A stretch of DNA of 64,000 nt, taken from positions 7,608,763 through 7,672,762 of the forward strand of contig JAPTYO010000007.1 of the NCBI GenBank assembly GCA_036873135.1, read 5' to 3'. Under the pieces are notes generated by a model. That model made no database searches, was not told the origin of the DNA, and saw only the letters and a list, made by a program, of their open reading frames with translations. Of the stretch, positions 35,892 to 47,689 are shown one piece after another (positions within the stretch are counted from its first letter, which is position 1; each line of letters begins with the position of its first letter). Both the position numbers and the translations under genes were made by a program. Origin of the DNA: Clarkia xantiana subsp. parviflora (Eukaryota; Streptophyta; Magnoliopsida; Myrtales; Onagraceae).

Positions 35892-38800
35892 TCACACAAC
35901 ATCATTTTCTAGTTCCCTTATCAATAGTTCCATCATCTTTCTGTACATTGGCATATAATGATCATTTATCATCGTCTTTGACAGCCGGATCTTACTGTAC
36001 AGTTGTCTAGGCGTCTCAAAAATACCCACTCTCTCCCCCGCCGCTGAATCTTGTTCCATATCGGTGTCTGATGAACATGATACCGGGACCATGTGCATTA
36101 TTCTGCCGGGAGGATAGAATCTATGGCACTCCGATTCATCAAATGAAGAAGAAACAGATCTCCGGTTATCGGCTGTAACAGCATTTTCTTCTCGAGTGAT
36201 TTCTTCAGCTGCTGCTGCTTCTTCCTCTTTGGCTTCTGCCACTTGAGGATCTGTCTCCTGCCTCTGAAGCTCCTTTTCCAATTCGAACCACAACTCGCCT
36301 TCTGTTACATCACCATCATCGTCATCTTCGGTAATCTCTGCATTATTATTGACTCTACTACTACTACTTCTGTTGGTGGATTGAATCATCTCTCCATCTT
36401 CATCTGTGCTATCATCTCCACCGGTGGAGTTGTACAACTCGTCTTTGTTGTGGCGACCTATCTCGGTCGTACCATCTTCTTCATTCGTAAGAGATCTGGA
36501 TGTTGTGTCTTCAAGGAGGGAGGTTTTAGTCCTATCATCATCATCATCATCCACTTTAGAATGTGCCCTTGAACCAAACACATTCCGACGTCGCTCACCC
36601 ATGCAAGTCCATGATGATCGATTCCTCACCACCGCTTCAGCTACATTCCGTGCTCGGCTCATCACACCCTAATCACTCAAAAGTCAAAACTAATCAAAAC
36701 AAGGGTTTAGAATTCTAAAAACAGTCTCAACTCTCATCGATGTTGATATTCCTTTTTCCAAATTTAAAATGTTTATATTTTGTCTTAACAATCATGTTTG
36801 TTGTTTTCCACTTTTTTCAACTGATTTTGACATTTTAAGTAACAAAACATGTTGTTTTCTACTTTTTCCAAAGTATCAGATTTGTTGCTCATGTTTTAGA
36901 CTTATTTGATGCTTAAAAAACATTTTTGTTTCGTCAATTTTAAGAGAAAAAAGTGGAAATCAATCAATCTGATAGTTGCGAAACCGAATATTAACATTTT
37001 AAATACGGGGCAACGATTAGCAACATGACCTATAGTTAGAGACTGCTTTAGGTTCTTAAACCTAAAAACAAAGAATACATGAAATTCCCTTTTAAAATTG
37101 TTGAGTCGGACAGTGGGGGTGTACCTGAGTTCGTGTAGAAACTGGTCTTAAGAGAGCACCAGCACTGGCAACCCGAGCTTTTGCACTAGCTATGGACGGT
37201 AGATGGGATCCTAATGCAGTGGCTGAGCGATAAACAACATTCAAAACCCTTGTGTGCTCCACTTGGTTCCTCAAATCATTCAACCAAGATGATGCCGTCA
37301 CCTGTTATAATAATATATCATATTTACCACCGGTCAAAATTTAATACTTACTAGAAGAGAAGATAATGGAGAGGGGAGGATATATCATATATCATCATCA
37401 CCATAGAGAAATAAAAGTCACAATAAAGTACCTCAGATCGAAGATCGTCCATAGAAGATGTTGAAAATGTTGGCACCAGATCGGACCCATTTACTATTGT
37501 GGTTATGAACGGCTTCCCTGACTCTGCCAGGTCCCATGTCATGCATGCCGCTGCATGTAGTCAAATATAGATGAATGAGCATCTCAGCACAAGTAACTTT
37601 CTCTTAAATAAATCTTGTATACTATACGGGAACTTACCGCATTAACGAGAAAGTAGTGCCACTGAATGGAAAAGATGAAATCTTTTTACAATTTACTGTC
37701 TAGTTCTACCACTGAATAATGAAAACCAGAAGCACAGCCAAAATTTCTCCTATTCAATAACATTTTCTGCTTCAACCTAAAAATTCCTCAAATATGTAGG
37801 GACTACCAAAAAGAGAACAGTGTTAGCATTGCTCTAAAGCAAAAAGGGAGTACATCATATTCCTAAAGGACTGCAACTGCGAAGTGTACTCAAATAGAGA
37901 AAAGGTATAATATAGGTCCAAATTCCAAAATTTATCAAGAAAAGAGGCCAAATAAAAACCATGGTAGTCTTATCTGCTATGTCCTGCTTAACACTCCCAA
38001 TAAAAACCATAAAATCAAGAGAGAACAAGTACTACATCTAGTGGAATTCTCTAATAAGTAATTGGAAAGAATCAAACATTTCTAGGACTATGTTCAAGGA
38101 CAGAAGCAGCAAAGAGTGTCAAAGTTACAACTACAAGTTCATAAAGACACCAATAGTTTGGTTTCCATGAATCTAAAATAATTTAATAATACAAATCAGA
38201 AGCCTATGCACCAACTTGATAAAATACTGCCAATTGTGGCTCTACCAGCCCAGTGTAGTTCAAAAGAGAATCGCAAATGTGGCTTCAAAAAAGCAAGCAC
38301 AATAACAAGGTAAAATAGCGAGGTCACAATTGGCAATCATACCTGGCGCAAAGGTGACACAAGTGCTTGAAGAGAACTCTTTTTGTTCCCTGAGAATGTA
38401 GGTCAACAGAGCAGCAGTACCACCACCAAGGGAATGTCCAACCACCTGGAATATGTCGACGCAATTTTTTTTAGTGAACACAACAAAATTAGTTACTCAA
38501 CCACCACATGCCCAACATCACCAGCACCAATTAATTTGAATATTCTCTACATCACTATGATTTACAGATTGTTTTTTACATAATGTGAAAAGCGATGCAA
38601 AGAGCTTCAGCTGATGTATGATATTATATTATTCTAATATACATTATTTATTAGAACAAATTTAAATATATCATCATAAGCATACCAGTTAAAACTTTCC
38701 CAATTATCATGTAAGCAACATATTGCAGAAAATCTCAACAACACATTGGTTAATGACAATTTATAATTTTAAAAGATGTAGAACTGAAATACAATTTTAA

Positions 38801-40282
38801 CTGATCGGAGGAAACAACAAGTAAAAAATATCGTTTCATGTGAGATCGGAAGTCACCTTAATTTTGTAGTCTGGGCTTTCTGCAAGAGCTTTAATCAGAA
38901 AAGGAGAACTGAGCTTCGCAATCCAACGAGCTGCTGCAACCATTCCGCAGTGCGCATATCCTAAAACTAAATTACTAATTCCACCATCATGCAAAACGGA
39001 ATGGTGGAATGGAACCACAGCACCAGTAGCTGCAGTTAACGTATCCTTCATGCTGTGGGTGCCCCGGATCAATAGAAGAAAACATCTTGAAGTTTTGTCT
39101 CGAATAATAGTAAAGGCAGGCTTCAGAAGCTGCAGGTATGTTTTTGTAATTCCAATTAGTAACAGATAACCACAGTGTAGCATTTTTAAGAACACAAATT
39201 TCAGGGCTTTGCTTTCCTCCACTGATCAACCCATTCAGCGAAAACATAGATCATACAAAAGTCACAAACTCAACTAATTCAGGGTTTGCTGTTTTAGGCA
39301 ATATACGTACCGCAGCCTTAGGCTTCTGAAGTAGGACATCTTCTTCGGAGTATCCCGAAGATTCCAAAAACACAGGAAATGGCTTCTTGGAGAACAGCAT
39401 GCAAAGAGTCAGCAGCCGCAACAGATTATTCATCTCAGCCAGAATTTCTGGGCCTCTCAGTTCAACAGAGTTACTTCCAGCATATATACTCGCAACTTCA
39501 AGATTTCCCTGCAAGAAAATCATCAATTATCCACTTTTCTCTCTACGATGTCAAGTGAACTACTCTACAAAATCATTGTTAGCTTCCTCCCAATTTCATC
39601 CCCAGAAGTTGTAGGAATCATTAACGGAATAAGATGATGAAGATGAGAAACATCTTATTACTTAGGAAAGGGCTGCAATGTGATCTCAAATGACAAACTT
39701 GTCAGAAACATTATTGACAATGTGAAAGCGCACAAAGCCAATGCCAAGTTGACCCACGTATTATCACTAAGAGCTCTAAGAAGGCAAGAAAAGTTGAGGA
39801 AGCTGCAAACATCTAAAGGGATGAATGAATGCCGTGGAGCATTTATGCAGCTAATTGCATAAATTGATAAGCCATATAGAAGTTATAATTTTGACGAACA
39901 TCACCGGACCAGAGATGCCAGCCCAAGAGTAAGAAAACTCCCCAAACAATTCAAGACCCAGGAAAAACAACTAAGCCTATCTCACCTGCCTCCGCATTAG
40001 ATAATTTATCCCAAACGCTAGGTCCCCGATCGGCCACTTCCCCAGAGTCTCCGAGTATGTGAACCTAAGTGTCTCCGATAACGTCGCGATCGTCTCATAC
40101 AGTGTCGCAGGTGCCTGAGCCGGCCGTCGAGAGAGCCTCCTCCTGACGGATCGGCTCGATTTCGACAAATCCGCAACCTGATCAGCCGAATCATCCTCCT
40201 CCGTCCAAGCCAATGTCCTCCTCACAACGTAGTACAAGAGAACTGCCACGCCGGCGGCGGTCGCCACCGTCCCCGCCGCCAT
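35892..40282 (-). CDS. Class-3 lipase, mono/diacylglycerol lipase-like (At3g14075 type)
   Basis: Seven exons encode 647 aa: 40282-39986, 39508-39311, 39129-38857, 38445-38343, 37550-37432, 37301-37125 and 36668-35892. The N-terminus has a hydrophobic segment (about residues 5-22) suggesting membrane attachment. The alpha/beta-hydrolase core includes LLIRGTHSMKD (oxyanion region), the nucleophile elbow GHSLGGG (serine 261) and GSDLVPTFS, which supplies the probable catalytic aspartate. After residue 390 a long polar tail follows, with acidic runs (DDDDDD, EEEAAAAEE) and the conserved plant motif RFYPPGRIMHMVP near residue 570. The family hydrolyses acylglycerols; the substrate here is inferred. 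Intron 6 contains a 360-bp MITE. Confidence 0.9.
36703..37062. mobile_element. MULE-type MITE, family B copy B1, in a lipase intron
   Basis: The left end is GGGTTTAGAATTCTAAAAAC and the right end, reverse-complemented, is GGTTTAAGAACCTAAAGCAG. Flanks are TCAAAACAA (36694-36702) and TAAAAACAA (37063-37071), a 9-bp duplication with one mismatch. The arms fold back over much of the 360 bp. The element lies wholly in intron 6 of the lipase gene (36669-37124). Confidence 0.75.
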
Positions 40283-40898
40283 CAGAGTTCACGCCGCAAA
40301 TCGAGCTCAGCAGAGTGTGACAGCTCAATCAATCGATATAGTCTCGATTCTCGAATACAAAAGTTAGAAACCAAATCATTCGGAGTAGAGATAAAGAAGG
40401 ACAGATGGATTTGGAACAAGTGATTATTAAAGGTAAACAGGCATCAAGAGAGGTACGGATTAGGTTAACATAAAGAGTGCAAGTATTGGATTCAGCTACA
40501 TCAATGAGAATTTATTGAGTGGAACGGACCTAGCACGTGGCTAATAGCTGGTATCCCTTCAACCAAGCAGATTGTGACAAGTTGCAGAAATTGTCTGACA
40601 CACTGCCACGTGTCTTACATTAATTGGTTGCAGGGGCACCAACTATGAGCCACGTGCTAGCTCCATTCCATGCAATAAATTCTCCTACATCAATGGCTGT
40701 GAAACGAGGGAAAAGAAAAGAATGGATGTCACTATCACGTCGGAACCGCAAAGAAGATCTTAATCGAAAACACTTGAATTTACCCAAATATTATTATCAT
40801 TATCCAATTAGTTGTACTTTACTTTATATGGTGAGAGACATTTTATTTAAAGATAGAATACAGATCTCTTTTGATTGGTGACTCATCCGCTAAATAAA
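40283..40898. other. Promoter region of the lipase gene
   Basis: This is the upstream side of the lipase gene (minus strand). The segment has several CACGTG-like cores (CCACGTG near 40606 and 40651; GCACGTGGC near 40532), which are potential bZIP/bHLH sites. I see no coding sequence in it. Confidence 0.45.
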
Positions 40899-41066
40899 GG
40901 GCTATGCTACAAAGTATGAAAAAACCATAGAAAGTTAACAACTGCCACATGGCAATATATTGCATGATTCTCTTTCCAATTTATGTTAAATTGTTAACTG
41001 ACATGTGGGAATTGTTAACTTTCTATGGTTTTTTCACTCTTTTTTTCACACTTTAAGGAATTACTC
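40899..41066. mobile_element. 168-bp MULE-type MITE with exact 9-bp target duplication
   Basis: The flanks are CTAAATAAA at 40890-40898 and CTAAATAAA at 41067-41075. The element is a near-complete foldback: AAAAAACCATAGAAAGTTAAC on the left pairs with GTTAACTTTCTATGGTTTTTT on the right, with further pairing CCACATG/CATGTGG. It is unrelated in sequence to families A and B. Confidence 0.85.
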
Positions 41067-41862
41067 CTAAATAAATTACAAGAGTCGCTAATCAAATCAA
41101 CCGATTTACTTATCTTAACTTTGTTTCCCTATGTGGCAAAGAAAAGACTCTTTCCTTAAATTCACATACATAAGAACATGCAAACGAAATTAATTATTTC
41201 CATTATAATTTTCATTAAATCGGAGAGAAAACGTCACTTTTGAAATGGAAGATATAGATCATTTGTTCCACTCTTGTATTAGGAGAGAAAATCCTGTAAA
41301 ATAAATATTAAATTTAAGAAGACGTCTGAATATCATAACAGGTATAAAAAGTGGAACACGTAAATAAATTCAGCAAGAAATTATATATACTTTAATTAAA
41401 ATATTTTTAATTAAATGATCAATTCAATTAAAATTATATGTCCAAATAAGTGTCTAATTAAAAATGTTTGTTCGAAACCTTTTAATTTTATTATTCCAAA
41501 TTTCCAATCCTTTCAATTTCTTATCAAATCAATTTAGGGATACATTAGGCTCACATGACCAATAAATGCTTATTTTCGTTAAATTTAACAAAAATAAAAG
41601 AAAGATAGTAACTTGTTCTACAATTGATAATTCTGATAAAGATTTTTTAGAAAATAATATCCAGATAGTTCTGATAGAGAATTTGATAAACAAAAAATGA
41701 AGGAACATGTAATACCATACAATATGAAGTATCCCAAGTACAAAACCTTTTCTCCTTTCCAACAAGTGAATAAAACATCCGATCTTAAGTCCGTAAAGCT
41801 CTTCAATTGCATTATAAAGACAGACACAGACACAACATCCCGGCAGCTTAATCCTCATTCTT
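41067..41862. other. Spacer and 3' UTR of the APUM24 gene
   Basis: This is AT-rich DNA downstream of the Pumilio gene. Only its probable 3' UTR can be inferred. I see no other feature. Confidence 0.5.
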
Positions 41863-44800
41863 TTAATTTTGTGTCTTAGGGATCTTAAGAACACCCCTGT
41901 CAACTAATGGCTGCAGCTCTTCCTTCACCATTTCACGAACACCAGAGTCCGATGACTCCAAGAAGGCTGACAACACCTTCGAACTGCAACAACAAACGGT
42001 GAATATAAATATGATGAGCATCTCTCCAATGAGAAACAAGTCTTTCTCTGTGGATAACGATGAGGGTAAAGAACCTAAAAACAGTCTCAACTATAAGTCA
42101 TGTTGCTAATTGCTATTCCAGATTTAAAATGTTGATATTCGGTGTTCCAACTATCAAATTTGTTACTTTCCACTATTTTTTGACTGATTTTGACATTAAA
42201 GTTGACGTTTTAAGCAACAAAACAATGTTTTCCACTTATCCAAAGTATCAAATTTGCTGATCATGGTTTGAGCTTTATTTAACACCTAAAAGTATATTTT
42301 TGTTCCAGCAATTTTAAGAGAAAAAAAAAAGTGGAAATCAAACAATCTGATAGTTGAAATGCCAAAAAAATCAACATTTTAAATATGGGAAACGATTAGC
42401 CGCATGGCCTATAGTTGAAAGTGTTTTTAACCCTATTAATGATAATGATGATATTAAAAAGGGTTAAAGGTACTTTTCATACCACATGTTTGACCGAATG
42501 TGGCTTTTAGTACTGGATGTTTAGTTTTGTATACTTTTGGTACAAAACGTTTGAAAAAATGTGGTTTTTGGTACATATGTTAGTTGACCGTTAGTTTTGG
42601 CCGTTAAATGACACGTGCAAGTCACGTGATCGACTCTAAACTTTTAATTTTGTTCAATTTAGTCCCTCAAATATATTTCTAACTTTTATTTTGTTTAACT
42701 TAGTCATAACACTTCAAAATCGGACCCAATTAAACCAATCGAATTCAATTGACATAGCCCATTTGGGTAAAATTTACCAAATTGGGGATAGGTCCCAATT
42801 GGGTTCGATTTTGAAGCTTTAGGACTAAATTAAACAAAATAAAAGTTATGAATATATTTGAGGGACTAAATTGAACAAAATTAAAAGTTTAGAGTCGATC
42901 ACGTGACTTGCATATGTCATTTAAAGGCCAAAACTAACGGCCAACTAACGGATGTACCAAAAGCCACATTTTTTCAAACGTTTGGTACCAAAAGTATACT
43001 AAACTAAACATCCAGTACTAAAAGTCATTCGATCAAACATGTGGTATGAAAAGTACCATTAACCCTATTAAAAAACAAGACTAACCTGTGGCCTTGAGCC
43101 CAGGTTTTGCAATTATCCCCTTTCAGGGCCTTTTCCCAAATTGTTGAAGCAAACGACGGGCTGTCCAGGACGAGTTTCCTAATTGTACGGCTTGAATGGA
43201 AATTTTCAAGAACATGCTCTTCTTTTTCTTCGTCTTCTTTGTCTTCCCCAGAATCTTTCGGTTTAGGCTTGGCTACAAGGGAAGCTATGGCTTCATGCAA
43301 GGCTTTTACCTCATCCTGTAATGATGATAGCAGAATGCCACCAGCTCCACCGGTTGCTACCTTCAAGTATCAATCAAAAGTCGACACTGAATAAATCATC
43401 TTGCTAACTAGAACTGAACTGCAGCTGGAAAATCATAAAATGGGGCTAACCTCGAAAATGACTTCTCTACCATGGGGTGAAGTAAGCAGCTCATGAGCAT
43501 TCTCCGTACAAACCTCAACCAGAGACTGCAAAATATTCACCAAAAACAGCATTTACAAGTGATTACACTCCCAAAAGTTGTAAAAAAATAGCTCTACTTT
43601 ATCAAAACTATTTAGTATCATACAACTTTGACATTAGTGAGGTATTATTGGTTTAGGGGTCATCAGTCTCCAGATTCTTCATATACATACCTTTGCCAGA
43701 CCACTATCAACCAACAACTCTTGCCTTCTTACAGAAGGATCCTTTTTCCCGCCCTCTGCTGTATGATCACCAGCCTCATCTAGACCGGCTGCATCATCCT
43801 CCTCTGTCAACTCTATATCAGCTGTCACCTTCTCACCACTTTCTTTATTTTCAGCATTAGCATCTTCTAATGAAGAATCCTGACATATATATGAGAAAAA
43901 CAAAGGCTTGAGCACATTACCGACTTGTATGATCACATCAAACTACTTAACCCCAACGGACCCACCTTTGCAACTAGAGAAGGAACAGAGACGTTAAGAG
44001 AAGCCATGTCTTCAGGACTTAAATACCGTGAGCTATTCGGGTGAAGTAACTGAAGAAATGGACGTCTTCCACTCTGAAAATCAGTGCTTAGTTAGCAAAA
44101 GAGAAAGTCCTCAAAAGACAATGTTGGATAAAAACAAGTCAAAAATTTCAGATTAACACATTGCTCTGCACGATCAAGAATTTGACATATGAAAAGAGAA
44201 AATGTGACTAATGGATATCGGCAACATGGAAATGAACATATGAGGTAAGAAGAGATTGGAGAAACCTTGTCAAGAACTAGCTCTTTTAGATTTGCTTGAA
44301 GCTCACGAATAATCACCTGGTACATGCAGATTTGCCTTTTATTTTCTTTAATAAAAGTTAGGACCAGGTGAAAACAAATTGATAATTTACAGTGAACAAA
44401 CCTTTCTCACAAGCTTTGTGTCGTCAACAATGGACAAAATTGAAACAAGCACCTAACATTAGAGGAAGACGAGGAACATCAGTCTCTTTTATCCTAAACA
44501 CGGTTCTGTCCAGCAATGACAAAGAGATGTTAAACAAAGCAATTTCTTGTGATGATTATTAGAAAGGAAAAAAAATTACATGAATATTCTAGTTGTGTGG
44601 CCCCTGTGGTTAATAACAGTCACGCGTTGAAGAAAATTATGAAATTAAAACAGAAATAAAGAAATGGTTGTAATTCCCCATTGAAGAAAATTATGAAATT
44701 AAGAAAAACAACCACGAGTAATCTTATGAATTTTCTTTTCTAGCGTAAGATACAGACACAAAAGCTCAAAATACTTTAGTTCATGAACTGAAACCAAACT

Positions 44801-47689
44801 CTTTAGTCATTGCATAAATGGGAGGTCTACAAAATTCCAACATAGACGGGACAAAAATCATGTTAGTCAAAATTAAGCCAAAACTCGCATAGTTTATTTC
44901 CATTATGTAGTAGATTTACACACTATACTTGAACTGCATATTCGACTTCCGAACAAAGTCCATAATAAGATTTGATCATTGCCGTCCGTGTACTTTTTAT
45001 CTGAACTAAAGGGGTTATACAAATAACACGCATGCAGCCTTAGTTAGGGACCCAAGAGTTTCAATAAAGATGTTCATCATTTTCTAAAGAAATCAGTTGT
45101 CCGCCGGACAATGAAGTAATCAATAGAAGGTACCTAGACACATTACAGCCAAGGTGTCAGAGCAACTATCTAGCACGGATTGTATCAAATCCAGACCTAC
45201 CATTGTCCCACATTGATCATGCGCTATCTTGACAACGTGGCCTTTCATTCCTTTGATTATTTTCTTTCTTTCCTGCAAATGTGGTGCAATGAACCAACTA
45301 ACTTGTCAGTAATAACATCTTTATATCTCTAAAAGGTGAACAATCAGCAAGATTTTAAACTACAGATACTATCCCAAGTTAAACTCAAGAGGTCCACATT
45401 TTCAGTAGAGATGCAACAACCTTTGCACTACCATGCTTAACGCACAGTACTCCTATTCGAGACCCATCACGGGTGTGGATCATTCGCACAAGAAGAGGAC
45501 CTGAAAACTGTTGGAGTATATCCATCGCCGAAGTCTGAGTGAAGAAAAATGAAGCACGGTCAGGAAGTGCCTAACAGCAAAGGTTTCTTTGGGTAGTGAC
45601 CATGATGATTTACCTTATCCGCTATACCAAGATATTCTACCAAAAGCCTGTGCACAATTGAGTGGTCAACAATTCCCTTTTCGAGAATTGGCTGTATCAC
45701 CATAATCATGTGCCTCGACACTGAACCTTTATGCAGACCAAGCTTCGAAATTACCTCGTCTAACCTAGTTTGTCAGAAACATCACTTGCATAAACTTTGC
45801 CATAGGTTAAGAAAAAGCATAGAAAAACTTTATTAAGGTCAACCCTTTACCCGCTTTTTTTCATGGTAGCCTGATCCTTAAACAATTGCAGCTCAGTAGA
45901 ATAAAGTTCCATTAACAGTTCTTGTTTTTGTTTCGCATTGCCCATTTGGTATGCATGCTCAACAACTGAAAAAGTAAAAATGATTGGACATCTAATCAAA
46001 AATCAATGAGGTCTAAAATGGAAAGATACGAGGAAATCATCTGTTTCTCTTATTGAGTGTTAGAAAAATAAAGTACAGCGCCAACAAGCAGGCCACACTT
46101 AAATAATTTAAACATTCACTTAAAACCAACAGCTATTGTAAAATCCGATTTTCTGTAAGGGGCATAAATATTTATCTTGTTAATATACACCTCAAGAGCA
46201 ATGCATTTTAAGTGTTGTAACATACCAACAGATCCAACCATATGACGAAGAAGAGAAGCAACATGTCCATGGAGGGAGGTTATAAACTCTGCGAGACGCT
46301 TTCTAGGAACTGCAGCAGGAATAGGAATGAATCAAACAAATTGTGAACTATTAAAGTAAGTAAGATGTACAACAACATTGTAGAAAAAGAAAGTCACTAC
46401 CAATTCAGAAATAAAAATGTACACTCAAATAAAAAGCTCACCATTGTCTAGCATTTTCTTTACAAGATGCACTGCGTAAGGGTTGCATGCAAGGGTCAGA
46501 AAATGTGGTCGAAGCTCCTCAAAAACTGCAGTTCTTTCCTCTATTGAGCAGTACTTAATGCAAGTCTAAGTAAAGAAAAGTCAGCGAATGAAACAAGAAA
46601 TATGATAAGAAACAGACGAGAAATAAGCACCTGCAACACACGGGATGAAACATGAGAAGAAGCAATCTCGGAGATTTTACCCTTCATCTTCTTCAGTGCT
46701 TCGCTTGCCAATCTGGAGGATAAGTCAAATAAAATGAAGAAATCAGAATTTAAGAGTTGGTTCAGATATTAAACTAGATAAATGAAGCAGAAACAAACTC
46801 TGATCTGTTCTCCTCGGAAATATTGCGCTGCCTCATTTTCTCCCACAGGGTTGCCAGCTCCTGAAACAAACAAGAATCATAATCTTGCAAATAATAGTTG
46901 CTACAAAAATGTAAACCGCCTAAACTTATAGTCCTCGAGGTCGAGGAGAGAGGATGGTTAAATTTGGTGTCTGGGTTGACCGTCATGACAATGTTGTCTG
47001 TATCTCTTAGGCAGAGATAATCATTTGAGATGATTTATTCAGAATCAATTGACACACAACAGAACCTAATGCAACAGATAATTCACCACTTGATTTAGTA
47101 CTTGTTTTTTTTATGCTAGCAGCTTGCCATCCTGTTGCCATGTTGCAACTAAGATGATGACTGGTTACAATGTCAATCAATGAAACAAACATGAGAGACC
47201 GAAAATGTAATCAGCTCGGCAACCAGACGGGCATGGAATTGCTTACTTGTTCAAGAGTGTAATGGCGCTTCCTCTTCTTTTTCCGAATCTCAGCAAGTTC
47301 CTGCAAGGAAACAGTAATTCATTACAAGATGAAAAAATCTCCAAACTCAATCCAGAGCACAATGCAGGCAAAGCTTCTTTCTAAAGTAGTTGTTTCAAGC
47401 AAAATATGATTTTAAAAGCCACTTATTCAACCTTAGCTCGTAATCGACCCTCTCGCTTGGTCAGTGGGATGTCCTTGACAATCTCCTTGTTGTCCTTATT
47501 ACTATCCGATTTCTTGAACTTGAAAGGTTGTCCGTCCTTTCTCTGCTTCAGCGGTAGTTTACCGCTCTTATTAGCAAATGGCTTCGCACTAGCTATCTTA
47601 GACTTCTTGTTTGAGGGGTTATCACTACCCACTTTATCAAGGTTCCTCTTTTTGGCTTTGATGACTGATGGTGGGTTCTCTGCCGCCAT
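41863..47689 (-). CDS. APUM24: Pumilio-domain nucleolar protein, PUF6/APUM24 type
   Basis: Seventeen exons encode 661 aa: 47689-47432, 47300-47247, 46860-46799, 46712-46631, 46565-46442, 46309-46226, 45965-45851, 45764-45614, 45534-45421, 45272-45201, 44452-44402, 44316-44266, 44073-43966, 43879-43691, 43525-43451, 43360-43086 and 41983-41863. The N-terminus is lysine-rich. The middle carries degenerate Pumilio repeats, for example SSHVSSRVLQTCIKYCS, PYAVHLVKKML and DGSRIGVLCVKHGSAKERKKIIKGMKGH, followed by the CPL-domain-like region with ELVLDK, SGRRPFLQLLHP and HGREVIFE. The order matches Puf6/APUM24, which bind pre-rRNA in the nucleolus and assist ITS2 processing and 60S maturation. An acidic insert (about 450-500) is visible. 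The last intron (41984-43085) is mostly two transposons. Upstream, the leader region carries telo-box-like sequence. Confidence 0.93.
42064..42433. mobile_element. MULE-type MITE, family B copy B2, in the last APUM24 intron
   Basis: The left end GGGTAAAGAACCTAAAAACAG pairs with the right end CTATAGTTGAAAGTGTTTTTAACCC, and the arms contain CAACTATAAGTCATG / GCATGGCCTATAGTTG. The flanks TAACGATGA and TATTAATGA agree at only 6 of 9 positions, so the duplication has diverged or the boundary is slightly off. The element has no coding sequence. Confidence 0.65.
42461..43065. mobile_element. Hairpin MULE-type element, copy A2, in the last APUM24 intron
   Basis: It starts GGGTTAAAGGTACTTTTCAT and ends AAAGTACCATTAACCC. 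It is flanked by the exact 9-bp duplication TATTAAAAA (42452-42460 and 43066-43074). The 605 bp form one long inverted repeat centred near 42760 (CCCAATTGG / CCAAATTGGG region). The outer arms match those of copies A1 and A3, but the core lacks their GC-rich CCACCACC repeats. Confidence 0.88.

Noticed and set aside
36243..36672. Plus-strand frames over the last lipase exon
   Set aside because: They are antisense shadows of the acidic, serine-rich C-terminal exon of the lipase gene.
44453..45200. Possible extra coding segment in APUM24 intron 10 (reads on past GTAGGT)
   Set aside because: Splicing from 45201 to 44452 restores the Pumilio motif CGTMVLVSIL in frame, while the read-through does not match the family.
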